Shown piece after piece: positions 1-11,928 of a stretch of 64,000 nt of DNA. The stretch comes from Acanthaster planci (lineage: Eukaryota > Echinodermata > Asteroidea > Valvatida > Acanthasteridae): contig NW_019091408.1 of assembly GCF_001949145.1 (NCBI RefSeq), positions 1,213,099 through 1,277,098 of the forward strand, given 5' to 3'. How positions within the stretch are numbered: the stretch's first letter is position 1; each line of letters opens with the position of its first letter. The notes under the pieces are model-generated. The model saw only the letters and a list, made by a program, of their open reading frames with translations, ran no database searches and was not told the origin of the DNA. A program made the translations under genes and the position numbers.

Positions 1-612
1 TCAGGCATCACCCACGGATATAAACAGATATGACGTAAGGGTCAGGGGTCACCCATAATAGTGGCGCACGGGGGGGGGCATTTGCCAGTTGTCAAGTTCT
101 GATTCTTCCTAGATTTTCTTCTAGAGAGATTGCCGAGGAGACCTTCGATGTCAGTGTAGAGTCAAATAGTGCAGGATCAACAGCTGCCATTAGGATACGG
201 GAGTTCAGGTTCAACAGCTAGTCTACCTACCCGGCGCGGCCGGGAATTACCAAACATCAACGGTACCATCCGAATATGCCGAATATAAACGGGACAACTT
301 CGGAGGATTTCGGCTATTTTCGGAAAACTGGAGGAATTCCTCCAGTCTTGGTCACGTGGATATTGGGTGATACCGGACCCTTGATTTGTAGCGTAGTCAG
401 AATCGTTGGGTCTAGTATCCAGACTAACACGTGCTCTGACGGCCCGGTTTACAAAATACATGTAAAACCACTATACCAGGCACGAAATGGGACAAACGAA
501 TCTCCCTACAATTGCGGCAGCGTAAGTTCGACTTCAGCCCTTTGAAGCACCCCTGCAAAGTTAAGACTTTCACCTTCACCGGCTGATTGTGTGGCTTCAA
601 TTCAAGCCCACA
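1..612. other. No gene recognised (left edge)
   Basis: Short overlapping open frames on both strands are no longer than expected by chance and resemble nothing I recognise. The sequence is probably downstream or intronic DNA of the minus-strand gene that begins at 1005. Confidence 0.4.
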
Positions 613-1005
613 TTAAATGCAAGTTAAGTATGGTGGAACCAAGAAGTAGTTGGGCCCCGTTGCTGAGCTGGTAGTGGTAGTACCACTTGCGGTGGACCGC
701 AGTAGCCCCAAGAAGAATTTTATCAGCTTGACGTCCATTTCCAGCGTTGAAGCCAAAATGCACGGGTCATACAGCGAGGAAGTACTATTGACTTCGATGG
801 CTCTGACGACTCTGGTCACTTCCTGAAATCCAAATTTGGACACTGCAAGTCCAAACTGTTCGTTTAGCGACAGCAGACGAAGAGCATTTGAGGAAAGGTC
901 CAGATTGGATAAAGCGTCCTTGTACTGCCGCACTGCCCTGTCCTCTTCTTCAAGTTTGCCCACAAAAGACCCCAAATCAAACTTCGCTATTTTCTTTTTG
1001 GACAT
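613..1005 (-). CDS. Unidentified gene, 5' coding exon or small protein (130 aa open frame)
   Basis: The frame begins MSKKKIAKFDLGSF and runs 130 residues to a TAA at 613-615. The first ~105 residues look like a real helical protein: charged N-terminus, then alternating hydrophobic/charged segments (ALRLLSLNEQFGLAVSKFGF, EVTRVVRAIEV). The last ~25 residues are Thr/Ser/Gly-rich and read like intron or spurious sequence, so a splice donor may lie around 660-700; only weak GT candidates are visible there. A CpG-rich segment just upstream (about 1110-1135) fits a promoter. I do not recognise the family. It could be exon 1 of a longer gene that continues left out of the window, or a single-exon gene. 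Confidence 0.45.
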   Translation of the reverse strand: MSKKKIAKFDLGSFVGKLEEEDRAVRQYKDALSNLDLSSNALRLLSLNEQFGLAVSKFGFQEVTRVVRAIEVNSTSSLYDPCILASTLEMDVKLIKFFLGLLRSTASGTTTTSSATGPNYFLVPPYLTCI

Positions 1006-1099
1006 GGTATCGATTCATCATAATTACAACCGTTTCTAACGCAAAAAGACAAACATAAGCAGAATACCCAATAAGAAATTTAAGTCGAAAAGCAATGAC

Positions 1100-1150
1100 A
1101 TGAAAAATCTAAACACGCGCGTGCGCGTGGCTTGGCTATTAAGAAAAGGG
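1100..1150 (-). promoter_or_regulatory. CpG-rich putative promoter of the minus-strand gene
   Basis: An alternating CG/CA stretch (core ACGCGCGTGCGCGTGG, about 1115-1130) lies ~110 bp upstream of the ATG at 1005 in otherwise AT-rich DNA. It resembles GC-rich NRF1-type promoter elements. Supported by position and composition only. Confidence 0.3.
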
Positions 1151-1629
1151 AACGTAAAGGGAGGGAACGTGCATGCGTGGGGTTTGTAGCAGGTAGCGAT
1201 GCTACAAACTACCAGCCCTGATTTCTTTCGTGTTTCGTCCCATTTCGTGCATCAATTGAAAACCACAGACACAATCAAAGATTGTATAGCGCCGCGCAGC
1301 GACACAATCCGCTCCACCAGCAGTATTGCGCGTACAACTGCGATTTTGAAAAGCGTGGGAAAGAAGTGGGTGAAACGCGTAACGATGGATGGCAGCGGGT
1401 CACGTTTCGAATTGTGCGTGACGCACTGGGAATGCATGTATTTATTTACATGTGCTCTCAAAATATGTTCCCCCTTTTTTAATCTTTGGTACTGCTATCT
1501 CTTCTTTTCAAATGCTGCAACCGCATTGTTTCGAATATGCATGGCCAGATTAGGTAAATAGACGATTTTTTTTCACTATCGAAAAACGGCTTCATAGAAT
1601 TCTATTACATAACACTTTGTACAACTCTT

Positions 1630-1735
1630 GAGGGGTTTGCATTCCTTTCCACGTGTCAGGCATGCTATTAACACTGAGGTGGCCCAGGATGGGTATATAA
1701 ACCCATGCTGGAAGGAGTCATGCTGCATCTTTTCT
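1630..1735 (+). repeat. Left inverted terminal repeat of the DIRS-like element
   Basis: Matches the reverse complement of about 7280-7406 with scattered substitutions and a larger gap in the middle. The shared blocks lie at its beginning and its end. Confidence 0.7.
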
Positions 1736-1767
1736 TCGTGTGATTGGCATTGCTCCTACATTACAGC

Positions 1768-2760
1768 TATGATGACGCTTTCTGAGGAAGACGACACCAG
1801 GTCGCTTCAACCAGGCCAAAGTAAGCCTCGTTCTCACAGAGATTTCGATTCTCGACTGCAGGCTAATGATGCTGAGGGTATACAGAAGTTATTGGCTCCT
1901 GTAAACGCCATGCAAGACATGCTGACATCTCTGGTGCAAAACCGCCCTTCCTGCCGGATGTGCGAAGCACGCTGGCCAGGACAATTAACCCTGTCGAGGT
2001 CTCACCTCATCTTAAGTTTCAGCATAAGACGACTTCCAGGAAGAGTTGCTTAGTGGCCAAGAGGCTGCTGCTTTTGACCCAACTCGGTGGAAGTTTGACC
2101 TGACCAGTGTTCTGGTTTGTACTGACGCTGCAGCATGCCTGCTGATTTTGATGTTCTTCCGAGCGAAGACATTTACACAGATAGCCAAAGGCCCTGAGAT
2201 TTCAAGTTCAGCAATCTAGCCGAAAGGGTGGTTAAAGTCGTAACTTTACCCGTCAAAAAAGAGACGTGAAAAAAATTGCTGAGCAATATGCCAAACGCCG
2301 TCAAATGCAGTGGCCGTCACGACACCCAGACGAATAGACAGTGAATTGTGGGGAACCATCCCTGCTTCGGCCAGATCCAAAGATGTGACCTTTCATCAAA
2401 TTCAGAAACATGTTGTTACAGGGTTGCTCCCTTACTGCAACATACTTACCGAACTGCGTACCGCAGCTAAGTCGGGCCAACCTGTGAATGCCGACAAGGT
2501 CAAATAACTTCCCTTGGATGGCATAACCCTTGCAGAGAATGCCTCTTACGAACTAAGCATGAAACGAAGAGTTAACTGAAAAAGGTCCTCGATCCAATGT
2601 ATCGGGCTCTGTGCTCCCGCAATACTCCCGTCTCTGATATATTGTTGTATGTATTGAAAAGACCTGAATAATACCATGAAACAGGTAGCAGAAGCCTATA
2701 CAAGGCCGGTAGAAAACTGACCTCGGAGGAGAAGAAACCTCAACTTTCCTATCGCCGTTA
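1768..2760 (+). pseudogene. gag-like region of the DIRS element, broken
   Basis: Open pieces are seen at 1768-2053 and 2310-2507, followed by more in-frame matches after a stop. The second piece reads TTPRRIDSELWGTIPASARS and continues through IQKHVVTGLLPYCNILTEL, with NASYELSMKRR further on. This pattern is typical of the capsid-like first ORF of DIRS/Ngaro elements. Assignment rests on pattern memory and on the reverse transcriptase that follows. Confidence 0.5.
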
Positions 2761-3179
2761 TACACCTTATAATAAACACCAAAGACAAATGTTCGTCCGC
2801 ATACTTCGGCGGATAAGCAATGTTATGTAAATTGTTTGGCCTATGCCAGTGAGGAATGCGATTTAGCACAGATTAGGGTTCTCGGCTTATGTAAGGCAGA
2901 TGGGTGTGGCTGCAAATGAGGGCAGTGGTCGCCAGCCTGTCCTCAAGGCACGTCTCGTCATGATGTGTGGCACAGGTTTTGTTGAATTAAATTATGTGTG
3001 GTGTTTGTGATAGTGTGTTTCGTTTCATGAGAATTCTTTAATCGTGTAGTCGCCACGTTCCCGGAGTAGATTGACCATCATGAGAGCACTACTGGCGTGC
3101 ATCTTCTCGGGGCTCTCGGATGTCCCAACCCAAACGACCCATGTGGCACCAAAAACCCACCAAACCATCTACTGTAAAA

Positions 3180-3665
3180 TTTCTTCGAACGAGAATCTCT
3201 CATGATTAACACTGAGATCAGTGAGCTTCGGCTCAAAGAAGCAATCGGAGAAATCCCTCCGGCGGCATACCGCTTTCTATCGAACATATTTCTGATACCG
3301 AAAGAGTCGGGTGAATTGAGACCAGTTAGTAACTTGAAAGATCTCAATAAATTTGTAGTGTAAGAACGCTTTAAAGTGGAGAACATAAGATTTATGAAAA
3401 ACGTAATACAACATAACGACTACTTACATCGATAGACTTGAAAGATGCATATTTCTCTATCCCGCTGTCTGAGAAAGATCAACTTTACCTTTGCTTCTCA
3501 TGGGCAGGAAAGCTTTTCTGCTTTATTTGTCTACCGTTTGACTTTATCTTCGGCTCCAATAATTGTCTCAAAGGTTATGAAGCCAGTAGTGGCCTTGGCT
3601 AGAGGTCAAGGTATACGTTTGGTCATTTACTTAGATGATATACTCATCTTGTCTTCTTCAGAATA
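3180..3665 (+). pseudogene. Reverse transcriptase remnant (DIRS type)
   Basis: Successive frames give LRPVSNLKDLNKFV, then SIDLKDAYFSIPLSEKD, FSWAGKLFC, and finally GIRLVIYLDDILILSSSE. The YLDD box is the catalytic motif of this RT class, and SIDLKDAYF is the motif carrying the first catalytic aspartate. The blocks lie in different frames and an internal stop occurs near 3361. Confidence 0.8.
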
Positions 3666-3699
3666 AGAAAGCTGTCGTAACACCACCTCCATGATAAGG

Positions 3700-3841
3700 C
3701 TATTGTAAACTCTCGGGTTTGAAATCAATTTCAAAAAATCTTCCTTGATCCCCGAGACACGATTGACGTACTATTGTAAACTCTCGGGTTTGAAATCAAT
3801 TTCAAAAAATCTTCCTTGATCCCCGAGACACGATTGACGTA
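3700..3841 (+). repeat. 71-bp tandem duplication inside the RT/RNase H region
   Basis: Two adjacent copies (3700-3770 and 3771-3841), both starting CTATTGTAAACTCTCGGG and ending GATTGACGTA, appear identical. Seventy-one is not a multiple of three, so the duplication breaks the frame. Identity suggests it is recent relative to the decay of the element, or that it is an assembly artefact. Confidence 0.9.
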
Positions 3842-4189
3842 CTTGGGGTTTACGATCAATTCATCTTCTATGACACTGCAAACCCCCGAATCTAAGATGG
3901 AAAAAATTAAGTTCGAATGTTGGCAGTTATATTGTCAGTCAGTAACCATTCGCTAACTGGCTAGATGCATTAGTTTTATTGTTTCTACATTTGAAACTTT
4001 CCCTCGTGGTAAACTTCAATACCGACAAAAGGAAGTGGCTAAAGCACTTCAGGCAGAGTCGGGCGATTTTGACGCCCTTATTGATACCACACATTTTTTG
4101 GATAAAATTCAGTGGTGACTAATTGTTCCTTCTGCATGAGGGAGTAAAATGCCGTATTAAATCTCCCCCTTTTAATATCGTTATCTCTA

Positions 4190-4800
4190 CAGAGAAATCA
4201 GGGATGGCGAGCAGTCTGTGAGACAGACGATTCCTACGAACAGGGTATGTGGAACGACACCCACAGAAAAATTCACGTTAATGTTCAGGAGCTTTTAGCA
4301 GTGCAAAAATTTTTACTTTTTACTTTGTGCAAATATGTCCTCATCAATTCTGATAGCAGCACAGGGGTATCGTACTTGTCAGAAATGGGTGGAACTATTG
4401 TTTCTGTAAACCAGGTGGCACCCAAGATATTCAAGCGGTGTTTCCAAAGGAACATTCACCTTATCTGCAGCGCACGTTGGGGGGAAATCTAATTTCCGAG
4501 CCGACCTTCTTTCTCCAACAAACTCGAACAAAGAACTAAGTCTCAAAGCGGTAGTCTTTGATCGCATTATGAGTAACACATTCTGCCCTGACCTTGACCT
4601 TTTTGCTTCATTCAAAAAAAAAATTATGACTCTGTATGTCTCTTGGAAAAAGATCCATACGCATGGGCTATAGATGTCTTTACCCTTTCTTGGTCCAGCT
4701 TATCCCCTAACATTTTCCAAACATTTTGTTTGATATCTAGAACCCTGGACAAGATTTCCAGATAAAAGATATTCTCATGTCTGCTTGTTGCTCCCCATTA
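4190..4800 (+). pseudogene. RNase H and linker remnant of the DIRS-like element
   Basis: The frame at 4247-4492 contains HVNVQELLAVQKFL and VLINSDSSTGVSYLSEMGGT, the ELLAV and D-S-STV-Y blocks of DIRS-type RNase H. Downstream, in other frames, come DPYAWAIDVFTLSWS and a Trp-Phe-Pro-Gln motif that usually follow RNase H in these elements. Confidence 0.7.
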
Positions 4801-5199
4801 ACCCAAGCCTGGTTCCCACAACTACCGTCAATGTGTGTGTCACATTCAATTCAACCCCCAGAGTCGGTTCTAGACCAACCTAAGGAAGTCCATCCTCTGA
4901 ACCTCAAGTTAGCCGCTTGGACCATCTCAGGCAACAATGGGAAGCACAGGCACTTTCGGAAGATGCTTCCAAACTCCTGTCCAATTCTTGGAGGCAAGGC
5001 ACAAAAAAACAGTATGAATCTGCCTGAAAATGTTGGCTTAGCTGGTATGGTAGAAGGAAAATCAATCCTTTTGCGTCATCTGAACTAGATATTGCTAATT
5101 TCTGGCTCGGCAGCATTCAGATTGAAAGTCATACTCAGCTACTTGTATAAATCTTTATAGGTCCACCTTATCAGCGACTCTGCCATCAGCTGGAGGTCA

Positions 5200-5830
5200 G
5201 CCAGTGGGCCAACATCCTATTCTCATCCGCATTCTAAAAGGGGTTTTAACTCCATACCGCCAAGGCCGAAATCCTCGAAAACGTGGAAAGTGTCAAAGCT
5301 GTTCGACCACATTTCAAATTTACTTCACAACAGCTATTTGTCGTTACCGAAAACTCAGCGAAAAACTTCTAAGCGTACTGGCTCCTGTTACGGCACAGCG
5401 AACTCAAACGCTTGCTGTTCTTGACATCCAATATTCTGCTCATAACAGATGTATTATTACGGTAATAAAATTACTAAAGACTAATTGTCCAAAGAAAGGT
5501 ATCCGCTAATACACTTACTCTGCGAGCCTTTAAAGCTACAGTAAATTATGTGTTTTATCGACTCTAAGAGAGTATCTTGACAGAACGAGTTCACTTAGAG
5601 ATTCTACCACTGGACTGTTTTTATTTCAGCTAGAAAACCACATAAAGCTGTGTACTGGTACTCTGGCTAGATGGATGAAAAATACACTTTGGGCAGCAGG
5701 GATAGACACAAATGTCTTTCGCGCTCATAGTTTCCGAGTGCATCAACTTCAGCTGGTTTAACTTGAGGGGTATCACTAAAATGATATACTTCACACAGCC
5801 AATTGGTCTAATGCCAGGTTCTAGAACAAA
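5200..5830 (+). pseudogene. Tyrosine recombinase remnant of the DIRS-like element
   Basis: The frame at 5204-5509 contains HPILIRILKGVLTPYRQGRN and then LSVLAPVTAQRTQTLAVLDI, matching the catalytic core around the first arginine of DIRS recombinases. In another frame follow VLSTLREYLDRTSSLRD, ARWMKNTLWAAGID and AHSFRVHQLQL, where the H-x-x-R box is degenerate. Stops separate the pieces. Confidence 0.7.
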
Positions 5831-6440
5831 ATGATAGAGGATTCTAAATTTACATCCTCGGTTCTACATGCAGACTAACGAGGAAATAGCACGTCTGCTC
5901 CAAAATTATTCTGGTTTCTGAGTTTGTCCCAAATAAAGTTTCTTTACTTCTGGGTCATCTGGAAGGAAGGTCATCTTAATTTAAGACTATCCATCAAAGG
6001 TATTTGCCTTCCTCTACAGAAATGATTGTCATTACAAGCACATTATTAGTTAAACCACAGCTGTGGGAAACTGTCATGAGAAACTTAAATCTCCTCAGTA
6101 ACTTGAATATGTTTTTGATCTTTGTTTAAATTTGAATTTATTGGATGCATATCCGAGTGATTCGAGATTAAACGTGCCTGTTTGATTATTAATATAATTG
6201 ACTTGGAGAGCTCATTGCATACTTATTGCAACCTAAAGGTGTCTCTTGTTATGCTCCCAGGAGCGATGCTTCACTAAAGGCTTTCTACCCAAGCAATTTG
6301 ATTGTTCGTTCGTCAAGTCACGTTTTACGTGGCATTAACCCTTGCTTGCATAATGTGTTTTTTATTCCATTAACTCTTTATATGGGGATTGTGGTGACGC
6401 CGGTCTTATAATCCCGTATTATTAATTTCTGAGCATAGAT

Positions 6441-7058
6441 TTTCTTCTAAATGGTTTGAAATTCCTACATGAATATCCTCTGCACCCTCAAACCATTAAA
6501 TCCGAAAAAACAAAACAAAACAAAAAACAGGAAAAGGTAGTAAGCTTTGACCCTGCACCAGTTCTATGTTTGCTTTCAGTAACTGCTCCGAAGGGTAACA
6601 AGGCACATGAAACAGCCTTTGGATATGCTATCTACCTGGGTGGAATCACCCAGGCACGTGCCTTCTGGAAAGCCACTAATATATAAGCTTCTAAGAGGCC
6701 GAACAGGCTTCAGAAGGTCGTTTATGAATGGGTCACAGGCAAGGCCTGAGCAAGCCAGCCAACAGTTGATGAAAAAACAAAACAAAACAGGATGACTCCC
6801 ATCTGGACCGATATTTGTACACAGTTAAATGGCACTTGGCCAGGGACCGGCTGGATGTTTCCCCTGCTCAGGGGAAGCCCCGTAATGACTAAACCAAGCT
6901 GTTCAGCTGGAACTGGTTTAGGACTACATGGGAGGTGATTGCAGTTGGCCGTCTTTTTCTTTTTATTTATCAACTAATTAGCAAAAACGGCGTACACAGG
7001 AGACGTCAGTGACGCCAGTAAGGGGGTTAAACTCGCCCTTTTGCGAATAGCTTTGAAC
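6441..7058. other. Unclassified stretch near the right end of the DIRS element
   Basis: Two A/C-rich tracts of the AAAACAAAAC type (about 6508-6535 and 6771-6791) bracket about 235 bp. This may be a small inserted retroposon, but no Pol III boxes or coding motifs are visible. Confidence 0.3.
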
Positions 7059-7078
7059 ATGCAAATCCTCTGAAGACT

Positions 7079-7480
7079 TGTACAAATGTTATGTAATAGA
7101 ATTAAAAAATTATGTGAATATGAAATATGAAATATAATTTGAATTCTCTGAATAATAATGAAGTACAAATCGAAGAGGGTTCCCACCTATCAATCTTTAT
7201 TAGTCAGCAGTGTATAATACTCAACATTCCCTACCCTATATATATACAAAGAGGGGCTCGTTTCATTTCGACTTTGAAAAGATGCTGACTCCTTCCAGCA
7301 TGGGTTTATATTCCCATCCTGGGCTACCTCATTTGAATTAAATTGATCCTTTGAACCTATTGTGTGAATCGCATGTCTGACACGTGGAAAGGAATGCAAA
7401 CCCTCTTCGACTTGTACTTCATTATAATTCATAGAATTATATTATTAAATTATATTTCATATTTACATATTTTTTAATTT
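7079..7480. repeat. Fold-back (inverted repeat) at the right end of the DIRS-like element
   Basis: About 7095-7180 is closely matched by the reverse complement of about 7395-7480. Both contain AATATGAAATATAATTT and GAAGTACAARTCGAAGAGGG. The ~210-bp spacer holds the inverted terminal repeat plus a TATATATATA run and an AATAAAG on the minus strand, as in an LTR-like promoter/polyadenylation module. Confidence 0.7.
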
Positions 7481-8870
7481 TATGGCTGGAATTCTTCAAC
7501 TGTGTGTAAATTCCCTATGCCGAGTGGTGAATTTGCCCACGCTTTTTATTTAGTTGGGTGCCGTCTCGGCTACAGTTCCCCACTGTTGTTTTGAATAGGA
7601 GCTGTCCGTCTATGGGTTTAGGGTGCAGACCACTAATTCAAGTGAGAATTACTGGCCAGCTCATTAGCATTAAAAGTTCCCCTACGGTATCTTTTGAAAA
7701 AGGAGATTGTTCAGCCCCCAAAATGGTGAGATTGTGTAAATCGTTTCCGGGATCAACTCCCTGGTTCTTGGCTTTCATATGAGAGCAGAATGGCTAAAAA
7801 CTACGGTTGAAAAATGGTCCTAAGTGCCCCAGAAAGTTGAGGGTTATAATTGAAAGTAGGTTTGCGGTAGCACCATGGAAGTATCTCTTTTGTGAGTATT
7901 TGCGGTTCTGAAAAGAACCGGTGGAACCAGTGGTACTCGACGTTTAACTGGTCAAAATTTGGACGTTGGCCTTCAAACGTTCAGTCGACGAAGTTGAGGG
8001 TTGCCACTTGAAAAATGGCTGCAATCAGACTTCGGAAAAAATTACTTTGGGGGGTGATTTGGTTTTGTGGGAATAATTAAAACTGTAATTGGTTAACCCA
8101 CAAAAATTGAAAAGAAATTGAAAGATAAGTGATCAGACAAGAATTCATGTTTGTTTCAGAAATCTCAGGGATGTTGGCGTTCATGTTATTGGGCCGTGAA
8201 CAGTGCTGAGTTTACACTGTTTTCAATGGGGCTTGAATTAGTGGACTACACATGTATCTGTGATCCGCCCAGAGTTGAGTGCACCCTCAAGCGGCAAAAG
8301 AATGAGACAGATCCCAGCTAGCATTGAATCGTCGGATCTGTCGCAGTCGTATTTCCGACGTTGTTCTGACGCTGGTAACTGGTCAAAATTTGGACGTTGG
8401 CCTACAAACGTTCAGTTGACGTTGGCAATTCGTTTGTATAACTGACGCTGAGGTTTCCGACGTTGAGCCGATGTAAGCATCCTGTATACACTGTGACGTC
8501 GGCGTGGGCATACCGACAGTGTACTGCAATGGCTATTGGTTGGTATAATTATTTGACGCCACGTTGCCGACGTTGCACCGACGCTCGCGTCCAGAATGCA
8601 CTTTGACATCGGCACACCAATTGCATGTGTACTGTGATTGGTTTGCATGACTTTGTGCTGATGTTGGTGAATTATTGTATATGATTCGCGAGGTTTTACA
8701 TGCCAACGGAAAATATATTATTTTGTGATTTTATGAGTAAAAAAACATAAAACAAGTGGTCAGCATGTGTCAGGAAAAAATGAACGTATACTTTGAAGGA
8801 AAGATTATGAAAACCTTTTATAAGAGTTGGAGTCCGTTAAGCTAAGTCGTCATTTACTTGGTTTTGTCCT
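7481..8870. other. Unclassified repetitive DNA
   Basis: No coding signal is seen. It contains a 45-bp direct repeat (7946-7990 and 8377-8421) and several CGACGTTG-type motifs between 8350 and 8590, probably fragments of an unclassified transposon. Confidence 0.4.
7946..8421 (+). repeat. 45-bp direct repeat, copies 431 bp apart
   Basis: Copies at 7946-7990 and 8377-8421 both read AACTGGTCAAAATTTGGACG and continue through GTTGGCC, then CAAACGTTCAGT, with only two differences noticed. Confidence 0.8.
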
Positions 8871-9139
8871 CTATGCGATTTCCTTAACTTCAGTGGCTCA
8901 AGCATCTATTTGAACCTAAGTGGAGATAATTTCTACATACCACTGGGGGAAGTTGATCTTGCTTCCAGTAGTAATTGTGATTTTTGGTCTCCTTACAAAT
9001 TACATGGGCGTGATTTGGATCAAGCAAGAAAGTTTTCCACATGTCAATCCCAAGTGCCAAAAACCACGTGCACCTGCAGCAAAAGAAAAAAGTCTCACAA
9101 TAAAAAAAGGGGAAGAGCAAAGATCTAGTTCTACGATTG

Positions 9140-9819
9140 CTTAGTCTTAATGCGAGAAGTTTACGTGGTAAGGTTCCTGAATTTCATGCTTTGAGGAACA
9201 TAAGCCGGATGTAATTTGTATCACTGAAACTTGTATAGATAGTACTATTTCTACTAATGAGTTGTTTCCAGGAAATTTTGTTGTTTACAGAAAGTACCGT
9301 AACTTGAAAGGAGGAGGAGTGGCTATTGCTATTCGGGATGATTATTCTAGTCTTCCCTGCCCTGAGTTAGACTCGGATACAGAGAGTATCTGGGCTCAAA
9401 TCCTCCTGCAGTCTGGTAAGACACTCCTGATTGGTTGCTACAACAGTAAACTTAGTGAATGGTCGAGTCTTGATTTCTCGCAGAATCCACGTAGTGCTCC
9501 AAACATTATTCTGACTGGGGATTTTAATGCCAAAACCATCAATTGGGGTGATGGAATCCAAACAGCGACTCCTTCTGAAGCTCATCTTATTGACATTGCC
9601 GATAAGTCCTTTTTGTGTCAACATGTCAACCAACCTACCCGTACCACATATACAACAGCAAGTATCCTTGACTTGTTATTTAGTTCAATTTCGAATAGCA
9701 TTGAGCATATCGAAGTTAAACCTGGCATAAATGATCATGAAGCAATTTTTTGTGTTAAAGACCAATCCAAAGCAAAAGTCCCGTCCTCGTTAGAGAATTT
9801 ATCTCTACTACAAACCTGA
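9140..9819 (+). pseudogene. LINE endonuclease (EEP family) remnant
   Basis: A 185-residue open segment (9262-9819) contains GGGVAIAIRDDYSS, ILTGDFNAKTINWG (the GDFN box) and GINDHEAIF (the D-H catalytic pair; SDH in most families). The upstream part, with PDVICITET, is in a different frame. The domain type is clear; the gene is broken. Confidence 0.85.
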
Positions 9820-10314
9820 TTTTGATGGAGTGAGGGAAGATATGATCATTCAGGATAACTTCACTAAGGCTCATAGTGTAAGATCTGCTAGAGATGTGCA
9901 CATTCCCTCTCGGATGTAAAAACCGCAGCAGAATGTGCCATGGTTCCACAGTAAGATCAGAAGATTGATTAGAGTTAGAAATAGAATTCACAAAAAGCCA
10001 AGAAACTGCTACATTGGAGTCATGGGAGAGATTTAGAGCTGCTAGAAAGCTCGTCAAACGGGAACTCAAATATGCACACCAGTATTAGGCCTATGTTTAA
10101 AAGGTGGTAGACAACTTGAAGGAGGACCCCAGCGGGTTTTGGACATACATTAAAAGCAAGAGGTCAGAGAACCAAAGTATACCCACTCTGAGAACTGATG
10201 GAGTCAATCACGTAACTGATAAAGAGAAAGCTTGCGCTTTGGCGAAGCAATTCAAGTCAGTTTTCACTACAGAGCATAGATAAGATTCCTCTTTATTTAT
10301 CTGACATACCTGTT

Positions 10315-11380
10315 GTGGAGGATATCATCATTTCAGTGGAAGGGGTGTTGAAATTGCTCAAAGAAATCAACGTTACCAAAGCCAGTGGCCTGGATGATAT
10401 CTTTTGGAAGAAGCTACTGAAGAGGTGGCGCCAGTCTTGTCTCAAATATTTCAGCAATCTCTCGATACTGGCGAACTGCCAGAAGACTGGTTGCTAGCAA
10501 ATATTTCTGCCCTGTGCAAGAAAGGCGATAAGGCTACTCCTTCAAATTATAGACCAGTTTCCTTAACCTCAATATCATGCACGCTTCTTGAAGATACAAT
10601 TCATTCGTAGACAAGTAGACACCTTGAAGGGCATGATATCTTGACTACTAAACAACATCAGGGTTTTAGGAAGCATCACCCTTGTGTCACCCAACTAGTT
10701 TTGACAACTCACGACCTGGCTGAGGCAGTAATTGCTGGTAAACAAGTGGACATAGCCATATTTGACTTCTCCAAAGCGCTGATACTGTCCCCCATGAGCG
10801 TCTGAAAGCTAAGCTTCATGTGTATGGAATACGTGGAAAGCTACTGAGGTGGATTACCAACTTAAGTTCAGATGCGTAAACGAAGAGTGGTGTTCAATGG
10901 ATCTAGTTCTGATTGGGATTCCGTGGACTCCGGTGTGCCACAAGGCACAGTCCTCGGTCCTCTTTTATTTTTGCTTTACATCAACGATATCACAGACAAT
11001 CTTCAGTCAGAAATTCGTCTTTTTGCTGACGAATGCATTTTATATAGAAATATCCACAACCGGGCTGACTGCATCACATTTCAGGAAGATATTGATGAAC
11101 TCCATGAATAGGCCTCTACATGGCAAAAATTGCATTTAATGCAATTTAATATAAAGAAATCCTACACCATGCACATGGGAAACAAAAGGAAAAATATTTG
11201 CAGTTGTTATAAACTGGATAATCATTCTCTGGCAACGGTGGATCATCATCAGTATCTGGGAGTCTTCCTCTTCAAAAATTTAAATGGGATAACCAGTATG
11301 ATTATAATAATGGTCAAGAAGACTAACCACGTCCTAGGCATGTTGCGTAGGAACTTAAAGCAGTGCTCGAAAATGGCGTG
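10315..11380 (+). pseudogene. LINE reverse transcriptase remnant with altered catalytic box
   Basis: Visible blocks are ISALCKKGDKATPSNYRPVS, SGVPQGTVLGPLLFLLYIND and IRLFADECILYRN, then a LGVFLFKNL thumb block. The catalytic F-A-D-D box reads F-A-D-E (about 11020-11033), so even an intact frame should be inactive. Three or more frame changes occur. Confidence 0.85.
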
Positions 11381-11436
11381 AACAATTGCTTATTTAGCAC
11401 TCGGTCGTCCGCGCCTGGAGTACGCTTCAGTAGCAT

Positions 11437-11928
11437 GTGATCCTTTCGAGGCTAAATACACCAATAAGTTCGAGGTGGTACAACGACGTGCAGCATGCTT
11501 TAATTATTAACAACAACTTTAGTAGAGAAGCTAGTGTAACTGATATGATCAAAAACCTTGGGTGGGATACCCTAAAACAGCATCGTGAAGCTGCTAGATT
11601 GATCTTGATGAAACAAATGCATATGGTACATCTGCTATTCCGAAGTCTATTGTCAAGCATACTTCCACAAGACCACGTAGAAAAGTCACTAGAAATAGTT
11701 CTCAACTTGATTTGCAGCACAGCAGAACTGAATTCCTTTGTACTCAGAACATGTAGAGATTGGAACAGGCTTCCTGACACCATGGTCTCAACAATATCAA
11801 TCAGCTCTTTTAGGGATCAGGTTCTTGAGTTTATCAGATCCAGGGATAGGAACTTATATCAATTTTGTGTCACTCAGTCTTCTCCTGTGGCTCTACATGG
11901 ATTCAGTGAATCTGTTGCTACGTACTGA
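11437..11928 (+). pseudogene. LINE ORF2 C-terminal region
   Basis: A 163-residue open segment with an R-T-C-R-D-W-N-R-L-P block followed by SSFRDQVLEF, the typical C-terminal end of CR1/L2/Jockey ORF2 proteins. It is the longest preserved piece of the element after the endonuclease. Confidence 0.75.

Larger units (their letters stand above)
1600..7480 (+). mobile_element. Decayed DIRS-like tyrosine-recombinase retrotransposon with inverted terminal repeats
   Basis: Remnants occur in the order expected for DIRS/Ngaro elements: gag-like, reverse transcriptase, RNase H, tyrosine recombinase. Frameshifts and stops break every frame, so the copy is dead. The left end (about 1630-1735) recurs in inverted orientation at about 7280-7406; both share TTTGCATTCCTTTCCACGTG and AAACCCATGCTGGAAGGAGT. 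Inverted terminal repeats are typical of DIRS1-type elements rather than the direct repeats of LTR elements. The right end is more complex: about 7090-7180 is also an inverted match of about 7395-7480, and 7060-7110 is an inverted match of 1600-1640. The exact right boundary is therefore uncertain (7110 or 7480). Confidence 0.75.

Noticed and set aside
1199-1561. 120-codon plus-strand frame as a gene divergent from the minus-strand gene
   Set aside because: Composition looks random, no motif is recognisable, and several other frames overlap it.
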